DNA of 41,774 nucleotides, from the NCBI GenBank assembly GCA_003155655.1, contig PMDS01000123.1, positions 5,873-47,646 of the forward strand. The letters run 5' to 3'. The position numbers and the translations under genes are program-made. The stretch is from Melioribacter sp. GTDB lineage: Bacteria; Bacteroidota; Ignavibacteria; Ignavibacteriales; Melioribacteraceae. Below the pieces are notes generated by a model. That model had not been told where the DNA came from, did not search any database, and worked only from the letters and a program-made list of their open reading frames with translations. Shown piece by piece: positions 30,502-41,774 of the stretch; positions within the stretch are counted from its first letter, which is position 1, and the number at the start of each line of letters is the position of its first letter.

Positions 30502-32394
30502 ATGAAAAGAAAATTACTCTCGTTTTATATGATTTTACTAATTAGCCCTCTTGTATTTACCCAGGTAAATACTAACACTAATTCGCCGAAAGTGAAAAGA
30601 GAAATTGAAGTCATTAAACAATCCGATGAATCAAATAAAACTATTTTCTATAAATGGGCTGAAACGCCCCCGATGGGCTGGAACAGCTGGGATTGTTTCG
30701 GACCAACAGTAACAGAGGCAGAAGTAAAAGCAAACGCAGATTATATGGCTGCACATCTTAAAAAATCCGGATGGGAATATATTGTTGTTGATATTAGATG
30801 GTACGTTGCAAACGATAAAGCTCATGGTTATAATGAAAAAGATGCAGTCATTGCTATGGATAATTACGGCAGGCTGCTACCGGCTGTTAATAAATTTCCC
30901 TCTTCGGCAGATGGAAGGGGATTCAAACCGTTAGCAGATTATATTCATAAAAAAGGTTTAAAATTTGGTATTCACATAATGCGTGGCATTCCAAAACTAG
31001 CGGTTGAAAAAAATACTCCAATTTTAGGTAGTGATGTTAGAGCAAAAGATATCTATAGTACCAGGCTGCTTTGCCAATGGCTTAGAGATATGTACACTGT
31101 TGAAGCCGCAAAGAAAGGAGCCCAGGAATATTATAATTCACTCTTCCTGTTATATGCATCATGGGGACTAGACTTCATAAAAATTGATGATCTTTCACGT
31201 CCGTATCACCAGGATGAAATTGAAATGATACGTAAAGCTATTGATAAATGTGGAAGACCTATTGTATTAAGCACTTCACCCGGAGAAACACCGATTCAAT
31301 CCGCTGAACATGTTAGTATGCATGCTAACATGTGGCGTATCATTGACGACTTCTGGGATAACTGGTCGCAATTGAGTGAACATTTTTCACTATTTGAAAA
31401 ATGGTTGCCTTATATGGGATCGGGGCATTGGCCTGATGGAGATATGCTTCCATTAGGTAGAATAGGAATCAGGGCTGAGCGTGGTGATAATCGTATGAGT
31501 ATGCTTACCAAAGATGAACAATATACTTTAATGTCACTATTCTTAATCTGTCGTTCGCCACTGATGTTCGGCGGCAATTTACCTGACAACGATGTGTTCA
31601 CTAAAAACTTAATCACTAACAAAGAAGCTATTTCCGTTTTGCAGAGAAGTAAAAATAACAAGTTACTTTTTAATGATGGAGATAGAATTGCCTGGATTGC
31701 AGATGATTCAAAAACCAACGACAAATATGTGGCGCTTTTCTATACTGCTGATCAAAAACCGATTTTGGAAAACAAAGCTCTATATAACAGCAATTTAATT
31801 ACATACAAAGCTGGTGAACAATCTGAAAAAATAAAAGTGAACATCGAGGGGGCAAAAAAACTTTATCTTGTTGTTACCGACGGCGGTAATGGAAACAATT
31901 GGGACCATGCAGATTGGATAGAACCGAAGCTTGCTGGTAAAAATGGTTCGCTTAACTTGACTGATCTTAAATGGGTAAATGCAACATCAGGTTGGGAAAC
32001 AGTGAAGATTAACAAGAGTGTTGGCGGGAATAGATTAGTTGTTGACGGTCAGGAATTTGATAATGGTTTTGGTACTCACGCAAGATCAATAATCGAATTT
32101 GACATTCCTGAAGGATACGATACTTTTTCTTCTCTCGCAGGACTTGATAGAGAATGTATTCAACATACCGAAGGTGCAACAGTTAAATTTCATGTCTTTA
32201 CTCAATATCCAACCGGAGTTCCCCCAGCTGATTCGATCAAAATAAATATCAAATTTGATCAGCTTGGATTGAATGGGAAGTGTAATGTACGGGATTTGTG
32301 GGCAAAGAAAAATATTGGATCATCTATAAACGAAGTATCAATGTATGTAAGAAAACATGGCGCTAAGTTATTGAAGATTAGTAAATCTAAATAA
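30502..32394 (+). CDS. GH27 glycosidase with C-terminal NPCBM domain
   Basis: A 630-residue secreted protein. The GH27 (clan D) barrel opens with TPPMGWNSWDCFGPTVTE and has the nucleophile Asp229 in DFIKIDDLS and the likely acid/base Asp283 in WRIIDDFWDNW. The barrel runs to about residue 390, followed by a beta domain and an NPCBM-type galactose-binding-like module (about 490-628; LKWVNATSGWETVKINKS, GFGTHARSIIEF). Family members are alpha-galactosidases or beta-L-arabinopyranosidases; either sugar is plausible here, and GH97 upstream covers the same range. The NPCBM domain may hold the enzyme on the substrate. It is followed within 65 bases by the GH31 gene. Confidence 0.87.
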   Translation: MKRKLLSFYMILLISPLVFTQVNTNTNSPKVKREIEVIKQSDESNKTIFYKWAETPPMGWNSWDCFGPTVTEAEVKANADYMAAHLKKSGWEYIVVDIRWYVANDKAHGYNEKDAVIAMDNYGRLLPAVNKFPSSADGRGFKPLADYIHKKGLKFGIHIMRGIPKLAVEKNTPILGSDVRAKDIYSTRLLCQWLRDMYTVEAAKKGAQEYYNSLFLLYASWGLDFIKIDDLSRPYHQDEIEMIRKAIDKCGRPIVLSTSPGETPIQSAEHVSMHANMWRIIDDFWDNWSQLSEHFSLFEKWLPYMGSGHWPDGDMLPLGRIGIRAERGDNRMSMLTKDEQYTLMSLFLICRSPLMFGGNLPDNDVFTKNLITNKEAISVLQRSKNNKLLFNDGDRIAWIADDSKTNDKYVALFYTADQKPILENKALYNSNLITYKAGEQSEKIKVNIEGAKKLYLVVTDGGNGNNWDHADWIEPKLAGKNGSLNLTDLKWVNATSGWETVKINKSVGGNRLVVDGQEFDNGFGTHARSIIEFDIPEGYDTFSSLAGLDRECIQHTEGATVKFHVFTQYPTGVPPADSIKINIKFDQLGLNGKCNVRDLWAKKNIGSSINEVSMYVRKHGAKLLKISKSK

Positions 32395-32458
32395 TACGTC
32401 TATGAAGAGAATACGGAATAATAATTATGTCAAATATTTTATTTAGGAAATTAAATAA

Positions 32459-34876
32459 ATGAAAAGAATATCAATATTCATTTTACTTTTAGTTCTATCA
32501 GTCGTGCAAATATCAGCTCAGCAATTTAAAAGAATTGAAAACGGAGTTGAGGCCAAGTATAACTCAATAACGGTCAAACTAGAATTCTATTCGCCGGAAA
32601 TTGTCAGAGTAACTAAAATTCCGGAAGGTGTTAATATTAACAAATCAAGTCTTTCCGTTATCAAGTCTCAGCAAAAAACGATTTTTAATGCTAACCAGGT
32701 TGATGATGTTCTCACCTTGAAGGGCGAAAAGCTGCAAGTGATACTCAATTTGAAGAATGGTAAGATCTCTTTTGCAACTGCTACCGGAGAATCGCTGCTT
32801 AACGAAAAAGAAGCAAGCACTTTATTTACAGATTTCAACGATGCAGGGGTTAAAACGTTCAGCGTGGCACAATCTTTTATCCTTGAAAAAGATGAAGCGA
32901 TTTATGGTTTGGGACAGCAGCAACAGAGCAAAATGGTTCAACGAAATCTCAAATTGAATATGATACAGGGAAATACTGATGATTATGTTCCATTCTTTCA
33001 ATCAGAAAAAGGTTATGGTTTATTCTGGGATAATTATTCACCTACCATATTTGAAGATAGTAATGATAATACATCTTTCAAATCTGATGTCGGTGATTGC
33101 ATCGATTATTATTTTATGTATGGCAAGAATGCTGATGGAGTTATTGCATGTATGCGGGATTTAACCGGACAGGTTCCAATGTTTCCATTATGGACTTTTG
33201 GTTATTGGCAAAGCAAAGAACGCTATAAAAGTCAGAATGAATTAGTTGGAGTTGTAAAGAAATACAGAGAAATTGGAGTACCGCTTGATGGTATAATCCA
33301 GGATTGGCAATACTGGGGCAACAATTATCTGTGGAATGCAATGGAATTTCTAAATGTTGATTTCTATGATCCTAAAAAGATGGTTGATGATATTCACAAC
33401 ATGAATGCTCATGTTATTATCTCAATTTGGAATTCATTTGGTCCGCAAACAAAACAGTACAGAGAATTAGATAAGATTGGTGCCTTAATGAATTTTAGTA
33501 CATGGCCACAATCTGGTTCAGAAAAATGGCCACCTAGAAGAGATTATCCATCTGGTGTAAGAGTTTATGACCCATATAATCCCGCAGCAAGAGACATCTA
33601 CTGGAAATATTTAAATAAGGGAATTTTCTCACTTGGTATGGACGGATGGTGGATGGATTCATCTGAACCAGATCACCTCGATTTCAAACCTTCCGATTTA
33701 GATAACAAAACTTATCTTGGTTCATTTAGAAAAGTTAGAAATGCATTTCCATTAATGACTGTCGGTGGACTATTTACACATCAACGCGAAATTTCTTCTG
33801 ATAAGCGTGTGTTTATTCTTACGCGGTCTGCATTTGCCGGTCAACAAAGATATGGTGCAAACACTTGGTCAGGAGATGTTGTTGCATCATGGGATGCGTT
33901 AAGAGCACAAATTTCTGCAGGATTGAATTTTTCCCTTTGCGGGATTCCTTATTGGAATAGCGACATCGGAGGATTCTTCTTATGGAATTTTAAGAAAGGC
34001 CTGGATGATCCAAATTATCGCGAGCTTTACATACGATGGATACAGTTTGGCGCATTCTGCCCGATGATGCGTTCTCATGGAACTGATGCCCCGCGTGAAA
34101 TTTATCAATTTGGAAAACGTGGGGATAGGTTGTTTGATGCGATTGAAAAATCCATTAATCTTCGTTACACTTTATTGCCCTATATTTATTCCACTTCATG
34201 GGATATCACAGCAAATCAATCCAGCATGATGCGCGCATTAGCGATGGATTTTACCAAAGATAAAAAAGCACTTAACATCAATAATCAATACATGTTTGGA
34301 AAGTCAATTCTTGTTTGTCCGGTAACAAAACCAATGTATTCAAAGAATATTATCAAAGGTAAAGATACAACCAAGGTCGAAGATTTTAGCGAAATAAAGA
34401 GTGAAGATTTTTATTTACCGAAAGGAACTGATTGGTTTGATTTCTGGACAGGCAAAAAACTTCAGGGCGGACAAACTATAAACAAAGCTGCAGCAATTGA
34501 TATTATTCCTTTGTTTGTTAAAGCCGGCTCAATTATTCCATTTGGTCCCAAAGTTCAATTTGTAACAGAAAAAAATTGGGATAATCTTGATATTAGAGTT
34601 TATAAAGGAGCTGATGGAGAGTTTGTTTTATATGAAGATGAAAATGATAACTATAATTATGAGAAAGGATTCTATTCCACAATAACTTTTACCTGGAATG
34701 ATGCAAAAAAAGTTTTAACCATCAACGACAGAAAAGGATCATTCCCGGGAATGATCTCCAAACGTAAGTTCAATATAACTGTGGTGAATGAGAAAAAAGG
34801 GATTGGTACAGCTAAAGACGCGAAGCCGGATAAAGTAGTCAGCTATACGGGAGAAAAAATAGTTATTGCATTATAG
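32459..34876 (+). CDS. GH31 glycosidase, alpha-xylosidase-like
   Basis: An 805-residue secreted GH31 enzyme with a signal peptide ending QISAQQ. The N-terminal beta-sandwich (about 20-235) includes YGLGQQQ; the barrel (about 240-590) carries the nucleophile Asp400 in GWWMDSSEPD and the acid/base Asp473 in WSGDVVASWDAL; C-terminal beta domains follow. The sequence around the active site (VPMFPLWTFGYWQSKERY, IIQDWQYWG, DIGGFF, MMRSHGTDAPREIY) is like the xyloglucan/isoprimeverose alpha-xylosidases rather than alpha-glucosidases. No PA14 insertion is evident in the N-terminal part. Alpha-linked xylose occurs in xyloglucan and on some cereal xylan side chains, so it fits a complex hemicellulose substrate. 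Confidence 0.87.
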   Translation: MKRISIFILLLVLSVVQISAQQFKRIENGVEAKYNSITVKLEFYSPEIVRVTKIPEGVNINKSSLSVIKSQQKTIFNANQVDDVLTLKGEKLQVILNLKNGKISFATATGESLLNEKEASTLFTDFNDAGVKTFSVAQSFILEKDEAIYGLGQQQQSKMVQRNLKLNMIQGNTDDYVPFFQSEKGYGLFWDNYSPTIFEDSNDNTSFKSDVGDCIDYYFMYGKNADGVIACMRDLTGQVPMFPLWTFGYWQSKERYKSQNELVGVVKKYREIGVPLDGIIQDWQYWGNNYLWNAMEFLNVDFYDPKKMVDDIHNMNAHVIISIWNSFGPQTKQYRELDKIGALMNFSTWPQSGSEKWPPRRDYPSGVRVYDPYNPAARDIYWKYLNKGIFSLGMDGWWMDSSEPDHLDFKPSDLDNKTYLGSFRKVRNAFPLMTVGGLFTHQREISSDKRVFILTRSAFAGQQRYGANTWSGDVVASWDALRAQISAGLNFSLCGIPYWNSDIGGFFLWNFKKGLDDPNYRELYIRWIQFGAFCPMMRSHGTDAPREIYQFGKRGDRLFDAIEKSINLRYTLLPYIYSTSWDITANQSSMMRALAMDFTKDKKALNINNQYMFGKSILVCPVTKPMYSKNIIKGKDTTKVEDFSEIKSEDFYLPKGTDWFDFWTGKKLQGGQTINKAAAIDIIPLFVKAGSIIPFGPKVQFVTEKNWDNLDIRVYKGADGEFVLYEDENDNYNYEKGFYSTITFTWNDAKKVLTINDRKGSFPGMISKRKFNITVVNEKKGIGTAKDAKPDKVVSYTGEKIVIAL

Positions 34877-34931
34877 GGAAAGTTTTAAAATGAATTATAC
34901 ACGACAGATAAATTATATACTGAATTAGAAA

Positions 34932-36074
34932 ATGGTAATAAGTATCATGAATTCTAAAAAAAATATTTTCTTAAGCTTATTATTGTTAGCGTCTTCATTT
35001 TATGCGCAGGTAAATATTAACAATGAAACATCAACAGAAAAAACATCTGTAAAACAATTTTGTTATACAAATCCGATTACTAGAGATACTTCAATCTCGA
35101 TGCGTGATCATTGTATCATTAAAGTTGGTGAAAAATGGTATTGTACCGGAACATCAAATCCTATTTGGACGGGACCAAATCCCGGTGTTCGTCTATTAGT
35201 TTCTGACGACCTGATTCATTGGCAACATCACTCATGGCTTATTGATGCAAGCAAATTACCAGCGGACTGTCCATATAACGGAAGGTTCTGGGCACCTGAA
35301 ATACATTTTATAAAAAATAAATTTTGGCTCACAGTTAACAGCGGCAAAGTTACTATTGAGGATCCCAAAGGAATGAAGACGCATAGTGTCTGGTTGTTTT
35401 CTTCGGATCAAGTTACAGGTCCGTACAAATTGGTGAACGGTCCGCTTACTCCACAATACAATAATGATGCAACTCTTTTTGAAGATGAAGATGGAAAAAC
35501 ATATTTCTATTGCAGCGGCAACGGACTTTTCCAAGCTAGGATAGATTTATCAACAGGTAAACTTATTGGTAAAGCTGAAAAATTTTTAGATAAGAAAGAA
35601 CCCGGCTATCCTGAATGGATGGTGGGTGGTATTGAAGGTCCATTTGTTATTAAAAGAGAGGGAACATACTTCATGTTTTTTTCAACATGGACTCGTGGTT
35701 ACGAAGTTGGACTATTAAAATCAAAATCACCTCTTGGGCCATGGGAACTTGCATCACGCGAACCGATCTTTGGTACAAGAAAAAAAGGATATCGTCCCGA
35801 GCTTGCAAAGGAGGGAGGGTATGATAATTTGAAATTCCTTGATACCCAGGATCCATATTGCGAAACCGGCCACAATGCCATATTCGAAGGACCTGATGGA
35901 AAGTTATGGAATTCTTGTCACTACAGTATGTATGATAAACGTCCATATCCATATAATCCGGAGTTGAAAGATTGGGAAAAATTACCTCAATTAGGAATTG
36001 AACCTGTTTATTATAAAGATGGAAGATTCTATATCTCTGGTCCTACATGGACAAAACAATGTGTAGAATATTGA
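34932..36074 (+). CDS. GH43 glycosidase with intact acidic triad
   Basis: A 380-residue single-domain GH43 protein with a signal peptide (MNSKKNIFLSLLLLASSFYAQ). The triad is complete: Asp59 in SMRDHCIIK, Asp179 in NNDATLFEDEDG and Glu235 in GGIEGPFV. The strand FWAPEIHF is typical of GH43. It is only distantly similar to the pair at 21025 and 23421, so the window holds at least three separate GH43 lineages. Likely activities are exo-alpha-L-arabinofuranosidase or beta-xylosidase. ATG 34947 is an alternative start that shortens the signal peptide by five residues; neither has a clear ribosome binding site. It precedes GH51, a common partner in arabinose release. Confidence 0.85.
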   Translation: MVISIMNSKKNIFLSLLLLASSFYAQVNINNETSTEKTSVKQFCYTNPITRDTSISMRDHCIIKVGEKWYCTGTSNPIWTGPNPGVRLLVSDDLIHWQHHSWLIDASKLPADCPYNGRFWAPEIHFIKNKFWLTVNSGKVTIEDPKGMKTHSVWLFSSDQVTGPYKLVNGPLTPQYNNDATLFEDEDGKTYFYCSGNGLFQARIDLSTGKLIGKAEKFLDKKEPGYPEWMVGGIEGPFVIKREGTYFMFFSTWTRGYEVGLLKSKSPLGPWELASREPIFGTRKKGYRPELAKEGGYDNLKFLDTQDPYCETGHNAIFEGPDGKLWNSCHYSMYDKRPYPYNPELKDWEKLPQLGIEPVYYKDGRFYISGPTWTKQCVEY

Positions 36075-36212
36075 TCCCAATTATGAGATTTAATTGCAAT
36101 CAATTTAAAATTTCCAGATAGGTAATCACAATGGAGGATTCAGCTTTCAACTCTTATCTGGAGAGGAATACAACAATTACTTGATAATAGAAGTGATTAG
36201 TTAAATAAAAGT

Positions 36213-36216
36213 GGAG
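36213..36216 (+). promoter_or_regulatory. Ribosome binding site GGAG for ATG 36223
   Basis: GGAG lies six bases before ATG 36223 and overlaps the upstream GTG at 36211, so the ATG is the better start. Confidence 0.5.
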
Positions 36217-36222
36217 AAAAAA

Positions 36223-37788
36223 ATGTATTTCTTTAAAAGGTTGTTATTGGTAGTGCTTGTATTTAGTACTGTTTTATTAAATGCTGCTGATAATCCAAAG
36301 GAAAAAGCAAATCGTATAATTGTAAATGCAGATTTAGGAAAAGAAACAATAAGTAAATTTATTTATGGCCATTTTACCGAACATCTTGGTAATTGTATTT
36401 ATGGTGGAATTTATGTCGGTGAAAATTCTTCAATCCCAAATACACTTGGAATAAGGAATGATGTTATTGAAGCACTTAAAGAAATTGGTCCTTCAGTTGT
36501 CCGGTGGCCGGGTGGATGCTTTGCAGATACCTATCATTGGAAAGATGGAATAGGTCCTAAAGATAAAAGACCATCAATCATTAATACTAATTGGGGAGGA
36601 GTAACTGAAGACAATAGTTTTGGGACTCACGAGTTTTTAGACTTTTGCGAATTGATCGGGGCCGAACCATATATTTGTGTAAATGTTGGCAGCGGTACTG
36701 TTCAAGAAGCAGCGGAATGGGTTGAATACATTAATTCAAATGCAAAAAGCCCGATGACTGAATTGCGTAAAAAGAACGGAAGAGAAAAACCATGGAATGT
36801 TAAATACTGGGCGGTTGGAAATGAAAGCTGGGGCTGTGGTGGGAACATGACTCCGGATTATTACTCAGATGTTTATAAAAGATTTTCAACTTTTATGCGC
36901 GCCGGAAATTTGTATCGTGTAGCGAGTGGTGGAACCGATCCTGATTTCAATTGGACAGAAACTGTTATGAAAAAAACACAACCTTTCGCAAGTTTGATCC
37001 AGGGATATTCATTTCATTACTATACTTTCTGCCATGGTTGGGATGATAAAACAGCTGCAACAAAGTTTACAGAAAATGATTGGTTCTGGACAATGAAAAA
37101 TACAATCATAATGGAAGAACGCCTTCAGAAACATATGGCGATTATGGATGAAAATGATCCTAATAATAAAATTGGTTTGATTGCCGATGAATGGGGAAAT
37201 TGGTACAAGGTTGAGCCGGGTACAAATCCGGGATTTTTATATCAACAAAATACGGTACGCGATGCAGTTACTGCCGGACTATATCTAAATATATTCAACA
37301 ACAATGCCCGCCGTGTTAAAATGGCAAACATTGCGCAGGCCATCAATGTTCTTCAATCAATGCTCCTTACAAAAGATAATAAAATAGTAAAGACGCCTAC
37401 ATTCTATGTCTTCAAAATGTATAAAGTACACCAGGATGCTACGCTATTACCTATCAATCTGACTTGCGAAGATTACTCATATGATGGAATGTCTTTGCCC
37501 AGTGTAAGTGCATCTGCATCAAAGGATAAAGAAGGAAAAATTCACATTTCTCTAACAAATATTGATATGAAGAAAGATAGAACAGTTCAGATTGAACTAA
37601 GAGGTACGGAGAGCCTGTCTAATTCTACCGGAGAAATAATTACAGGTCAAAATGAAAATGATTATAATGACTTCGGACAGCCGGAGAAAGTAAATATCAA
37701 AAAGTTTTCATCATATACAATGCAGAATAATGTCCTTAAAGTAGATCTACCGGCAAAATCTGTTGTTACAATTGAGTTGAAGAAATAA
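36223..37788 (+). CDS. abfA: GH51 alpha-L-arabinofuranosidase
   Basis: A 521-residue protein of normal GH51 length. Motifs in order: FIYGHFTEHLGNCIYGG and VVRWPGGCFADTYHWKDGIG near the N-terminus, acid/base Glu201 in AVGNESWGCGG, the SFHYYT strand, and nucleophile Glu323 in IADEWGNWY. The C-terminal beta domain ends in VDLPAKSVVTIELKK. GH51 enzymes release alpha-L-arabinofuranose from arabinoxylan and arabinan. Unlike many GH51 proteins, which are cytoplasmic, this one has a signal peptide (MYFFKRLLLVVLVF... ending LLNAA), so it should act outside the cytoplasm. It is the last glycosidase of the block; a 244-base gap follows. Confidence 0.9.
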   Translation: MYFFKRLLLVVLVFSTVLLNAADNPKEKANRIIVNADLGKETISKFIYGHFTEHLGNCIYGGIYVGENSSIPNTLGIRNDVIEALKEIGPSVVRWPGGCFADTYHWKDGIGPKDKRPSIINTNWGGVTEDNSFGTHEFLDFCELIGAEPYICVNVGSGTVQEAAEWVEYINSNAKSPMTELRKKNGREKPWNVKYWAVGNESWGCGGNMTPDYYSDVYKRFSTFMRAGNLYRVASGGTDPDFNWTETVMKKTQPFASLIQGYSFHYYTFCHGWDDKTAATKFTENDWFWTMKNTIIMEERLQKHMAIMDENDPNNKIGLIADEWGNWYKVEPGTNPGFLYQQNTVRDAVTAGLYLNIFNNNARRVKMANIAQAINVLQSMLLTKDNKIVKTPTFYVFKMYKVHQDATLLPINLTCEDYSYDGMSLPSVSASASKDKEGKIHISLTNIDMKKDRTVQIELRGTESLSNSTGEIITGQNENDYNDFGQPEKVNIKKFSSYTMQNNVLKVDLPAKSVVTIELKK

Positions 37789-37805
37789 AGCACCTGAAAT
37801 TATTA

Positions 37806-37826
37806 ATAAGAGAGAATTACTCTTAT
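37806..37826 (+). other. Short inverted repeat after GH51
   Basis: ATAAGAG and CTCTTAT form a seven-base-pair stem around a seven-base loop. There is no T-run after it, so it is a poor terminator; it may be an RNA-processing or weak attenuation site. It lies in the 244-base gap before Est5, the widest one in the right half of the window. Confidence 0.3.
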
Positions 37827-38020
37827 ATAGTGAATTATCAAATCTTCTTTGAAATGCTGTAGTTGTAAAAATGATTCAATAAATTGATTCAAATATTTCT
37901 ATGTGATAAATTTAAATCAGCTTTATTTGTTAAGCCAGTGTATAGAGTATCAATGCTCAATTTTAAAATAGAGACCTAAAACCGATGTTGTTAATTAAAA
38001 TACTTAGTAAAATTTCTTAT

Positions 38021-38025
38021 GGAGG
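38021..38025 (+). promoter_or_regulatory. Strong ribosome binding site GGAGG of Est5
   Basis: GGAGG lies seven bases before ATG 38033. It is among the best Shine-Dalgarno sequences in the window, consistent with high translation of the last esterase block. Confidence 0.65.
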
Positions 38026-38032
38026 TTTTTAA

Positions 38033-39238
38033 ATGAAAAAAGCAATATTATTTATTTTATTATTTGTAATATCAGCTACTGGAATAAGCTATGCCCAGGC
38101 AGGGCAAAATTTAATTGTTCCAACTACTGCTGATACAGCACATCCATCACCTTACAATCTCTCCGGAGCTAAGTTTCCGCGTATTGAAGCTGACGGCAGG
38201 GTTACATTCCAATTTAGAGCTCCCGATGCTCAGAAGGTGCAGGTATCAATCAACAACACGGCATTTGATATGGTTAAAGGAAGCAATGGTGTATGGACTT
38301 ATACAAGTGAGCCACAGGATAAAGGTTATCATAATTACTGGATGATTGTTGATGGCGCTATCGTGATTGATCCTGCTACCAACGCATTTATCGGTTATAG
38401 CCATATGTGTAATGGCTTTGAAATTCCTGATCCCGACGGCGGTTTTTATGAATTGAAAGATGTACCGCACGGTAAAGTATTAATTGAAAATTACTATTCT
38501 AAGACAGTCAAATCATGGCGTCACATTTTTATTTACACGCCTCCGGGATATGAAGCAAATACTTCAAAACGTTACCCGGTGTTTTATCTTCAGCACGGCG
38601 GCGGTGAAGATGAAAGAGTGTGGATTGAAATGGGCAGAACTAATGTAATACTTGACAACCTGATTGCTGAAGGAAAAGCAAAACCATTTATAGTTGTAAT
38701 GGAAACCAGCGCTGCATATAAACCCGGTGAAGCTCCGCCACAGCCGATGCAGCCGCGTCAACCACTTGGCCAGGGCGCACAACCACCGGCAGGAGCGCAA
38801 CCACCAGCTGCACGTCCCCGCATGTCATTTTCATTTGATACTTATAAAGAAGTTATGATCAACGACATGATTCCTTACATTGATAGTCATTTCAGAACTT
38901 TAAAAAACGGTAAAAACCGTGCAATGGCCGGCTTATCGATGGGTACTTTTGTAACAAGAGTAGTTGCTTTGGCTAATCTTGATAAGTTTTCCTATATCGG
39001 AATCTTTAGTGGCGGAACTGTTGCCCCTGCAGACATCTCCGACAAATCAAAAGTCAAACTTGTTTTTATGAGTTTTGGAAGCCGCGAAAGAGGTTCAGAT
39101 GGTCTTAAAGCTGCAGCCGAGACATTGCAGAAAGCAGGAATAAAAGCCGTCTCTTATGTATCTCCACTTACTGCTCACGAATGGCAATCCTGGAGAAGAA
39201 GTTTGAGAGAATTTGCACCTCTTCTGTTTAGAGATTAA
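38033..39238 (+). CDS. CE1-type esterase with E-set domain and proline-rich loop (Est5)
   Basis: A 401-residue secreted esterase, first of three at the right end. Signal peptide ending SYAQA, E-set domain (about 40-140; FQFRAPDAQKVQVSI), catalytic domain from about 155. The oxyanion motif is HGGGEDE, the nucleophile Ser302 in GLSMGTF (Thr replaces the last Gly of the usual GLSMGG) and the histidine His382 in [11 protein letters not shown]. The acid position reads FGSRE, giving Glu. A Pro/Gln/Ala-rich loop of about 45 residues (around 227-265) is inserted after KPGEAPP, at the same place as in Est2. It most resembles Est2 and Est6. Probably a hydroxycinnamoyl or acetyl esterase. Confidence 0.85.
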   Translation: MKKAILFILLFVISATGISYAQAGQNLIVPTTADTAHPSPYNLSGAKFPRIEADGRVTFQFRAPDAQKVQVSINNTAFDMVKGSNGVWTYTSEPQDKGYHNYWMIVDGAIVIDPATNAFIGYSHMCNGFEIPDPDGGFYELKDVPHGKVLIENYYSKTVKSWRHIFIYTPPGYEANTSKRYPVFYLQHGGGEDERVWIEMGRTNVILDNLIAEGKAKPFIVVMETSAAYKPGEAPPQPMQPRQPLGQGAQPPAGAQPPAARPRMSFSFDTYKEVMINDMIPYIDSHFRTLKNGKNRAMAGLSMGTFVTRVVALANLDKFSYIGIFSGGTVAPADISDKSKVKLVFMSFGSRERGSDGLKAAAETLQKAGIKAVSYVSPLTAHEWQSWRRSLREFAPLLFRD

Positions 39239-39289
39239 TAAATTAGAGAATAGAGCAAGATGTTTTAATAAAAAATGATTCAATCAATT

Positions 39290-40527
<1,238 letters not shown>

Positions 40528-40532
40528 TATAA

Positions 40533-41705
<1,173 letters not shown>

Positions 41706-41718
41706 ATTATCTGCAGGC

Positions 41719-41754
41719 AAGTGTGTGATGATCCATTATCATCACACACTTTTT
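41719..41754 (+). terminator. Rho-independent terminator after the last esterase gene
   Basis: A perfect 14-base-pair stem (41719-41732 with 41738-41751, AAGTGTGTGATGAT and its complement) closes a five-base loop CCATT and runs into five T residues at 41750-41754. It lies 13 bases after the Est7 stop and marks the likely 3' end of the transcript. I saw no comparable hairpin between the genes upstream. Confidence 0.88.
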
Positions 41755-41774
41755 GTTCGCCCGGCATGGGTGAT

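Overview
The window looks like part of a large carbohydrate-degradation locus from an AT-rich member of the Bacteroidota/Ignavibacteriota group. Almost every protein starts with a Sec signal peptide ending in a ...FAQ/NAQ/SAQ-type site, and the enzyme families (GH127, GH97, GH43, GH51, GH31, GH27, GH39, multi-copy CE1 esterases with an N-terminal E-set domain) are those of Bacteroidota-type polysaccharide-utilization loci. Several starts have good Shine-Dalgarno sequences (AAGGAG, GGAGG, AGGAG), which is less typical of classical Bacteroides and fits Ignavibacteriota-like lineages better. This placement is inference. All 22 intact genes, the 5'-truncated gene at the left edge and one pseudogene lie on the + strand with short gaps.

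Layout. 1-1131: 3' part of a DUF1593 nucleoside-hydrolase-like protein. 1208-6617: a block of CE1-type esterases (one with two catalytic domains) plus a BD-FAE/acetyl-esterase-like hydrolase. 6696-15172: GH127, GH43 with F5/8C and FN3-like modules, GH97, and an unassigned (alpha/alpha)-barrel protein. 15224-16469: a secreted metallo-beta-lactamase-fold hydrolase and the decayed end of an SMP-30/gluconolactonase-like propeller gene. 16466-20972: GH39 and an unassigned Tat-exported glycosidase-like protein. 21025-25313: GH43 - CE1 esterase - GH43, then a small secreted two-repeat protein. 25410-30448: a CE6-type/type-B carboxylesterase fusion, a second type-B carboxylesterase and an orphan TAXI-type solute-binding protein. 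30502-37788: GH27, GH31, GH43, GH51. 38033-41705: three more CE1-type esterases, followed by a strong rho-independent terminator at 41719-41754.

How the genes fit together. The enzymes are side-chain removers and exo-acting glycosidases: arabinofuranosidases (GH43, GH51, GH127), beta-xylosidase-like GH39, alpha-xylosidase-like GH31, and alpha-galactosidase or beta-L-arabinopyranosidase-like GH27 and GH97. They come with twelve esterase catalytic domains suited to feruloyl and acetyl groups. The best-fitting substrate is a highly decorated, esterified plant hemicellulose such as cereal glucuronoarabinoxylan. No endo-xylanase, SusC/SusD pair, TonB receptor, membrane transporter or regulator is visible in the window, so backbone cleavage, uptake and control must be encoded elsewhere. 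The most unusual items are the esterase expansion and domain fusions, two large secreted enzymes I cannot place in a family, the cysteine-containing orphan TAXI protein, a GH43 pair with Asp where the general acid is expected, and the decayed propeller gene whose stop codon still overlaps the GH39 start.
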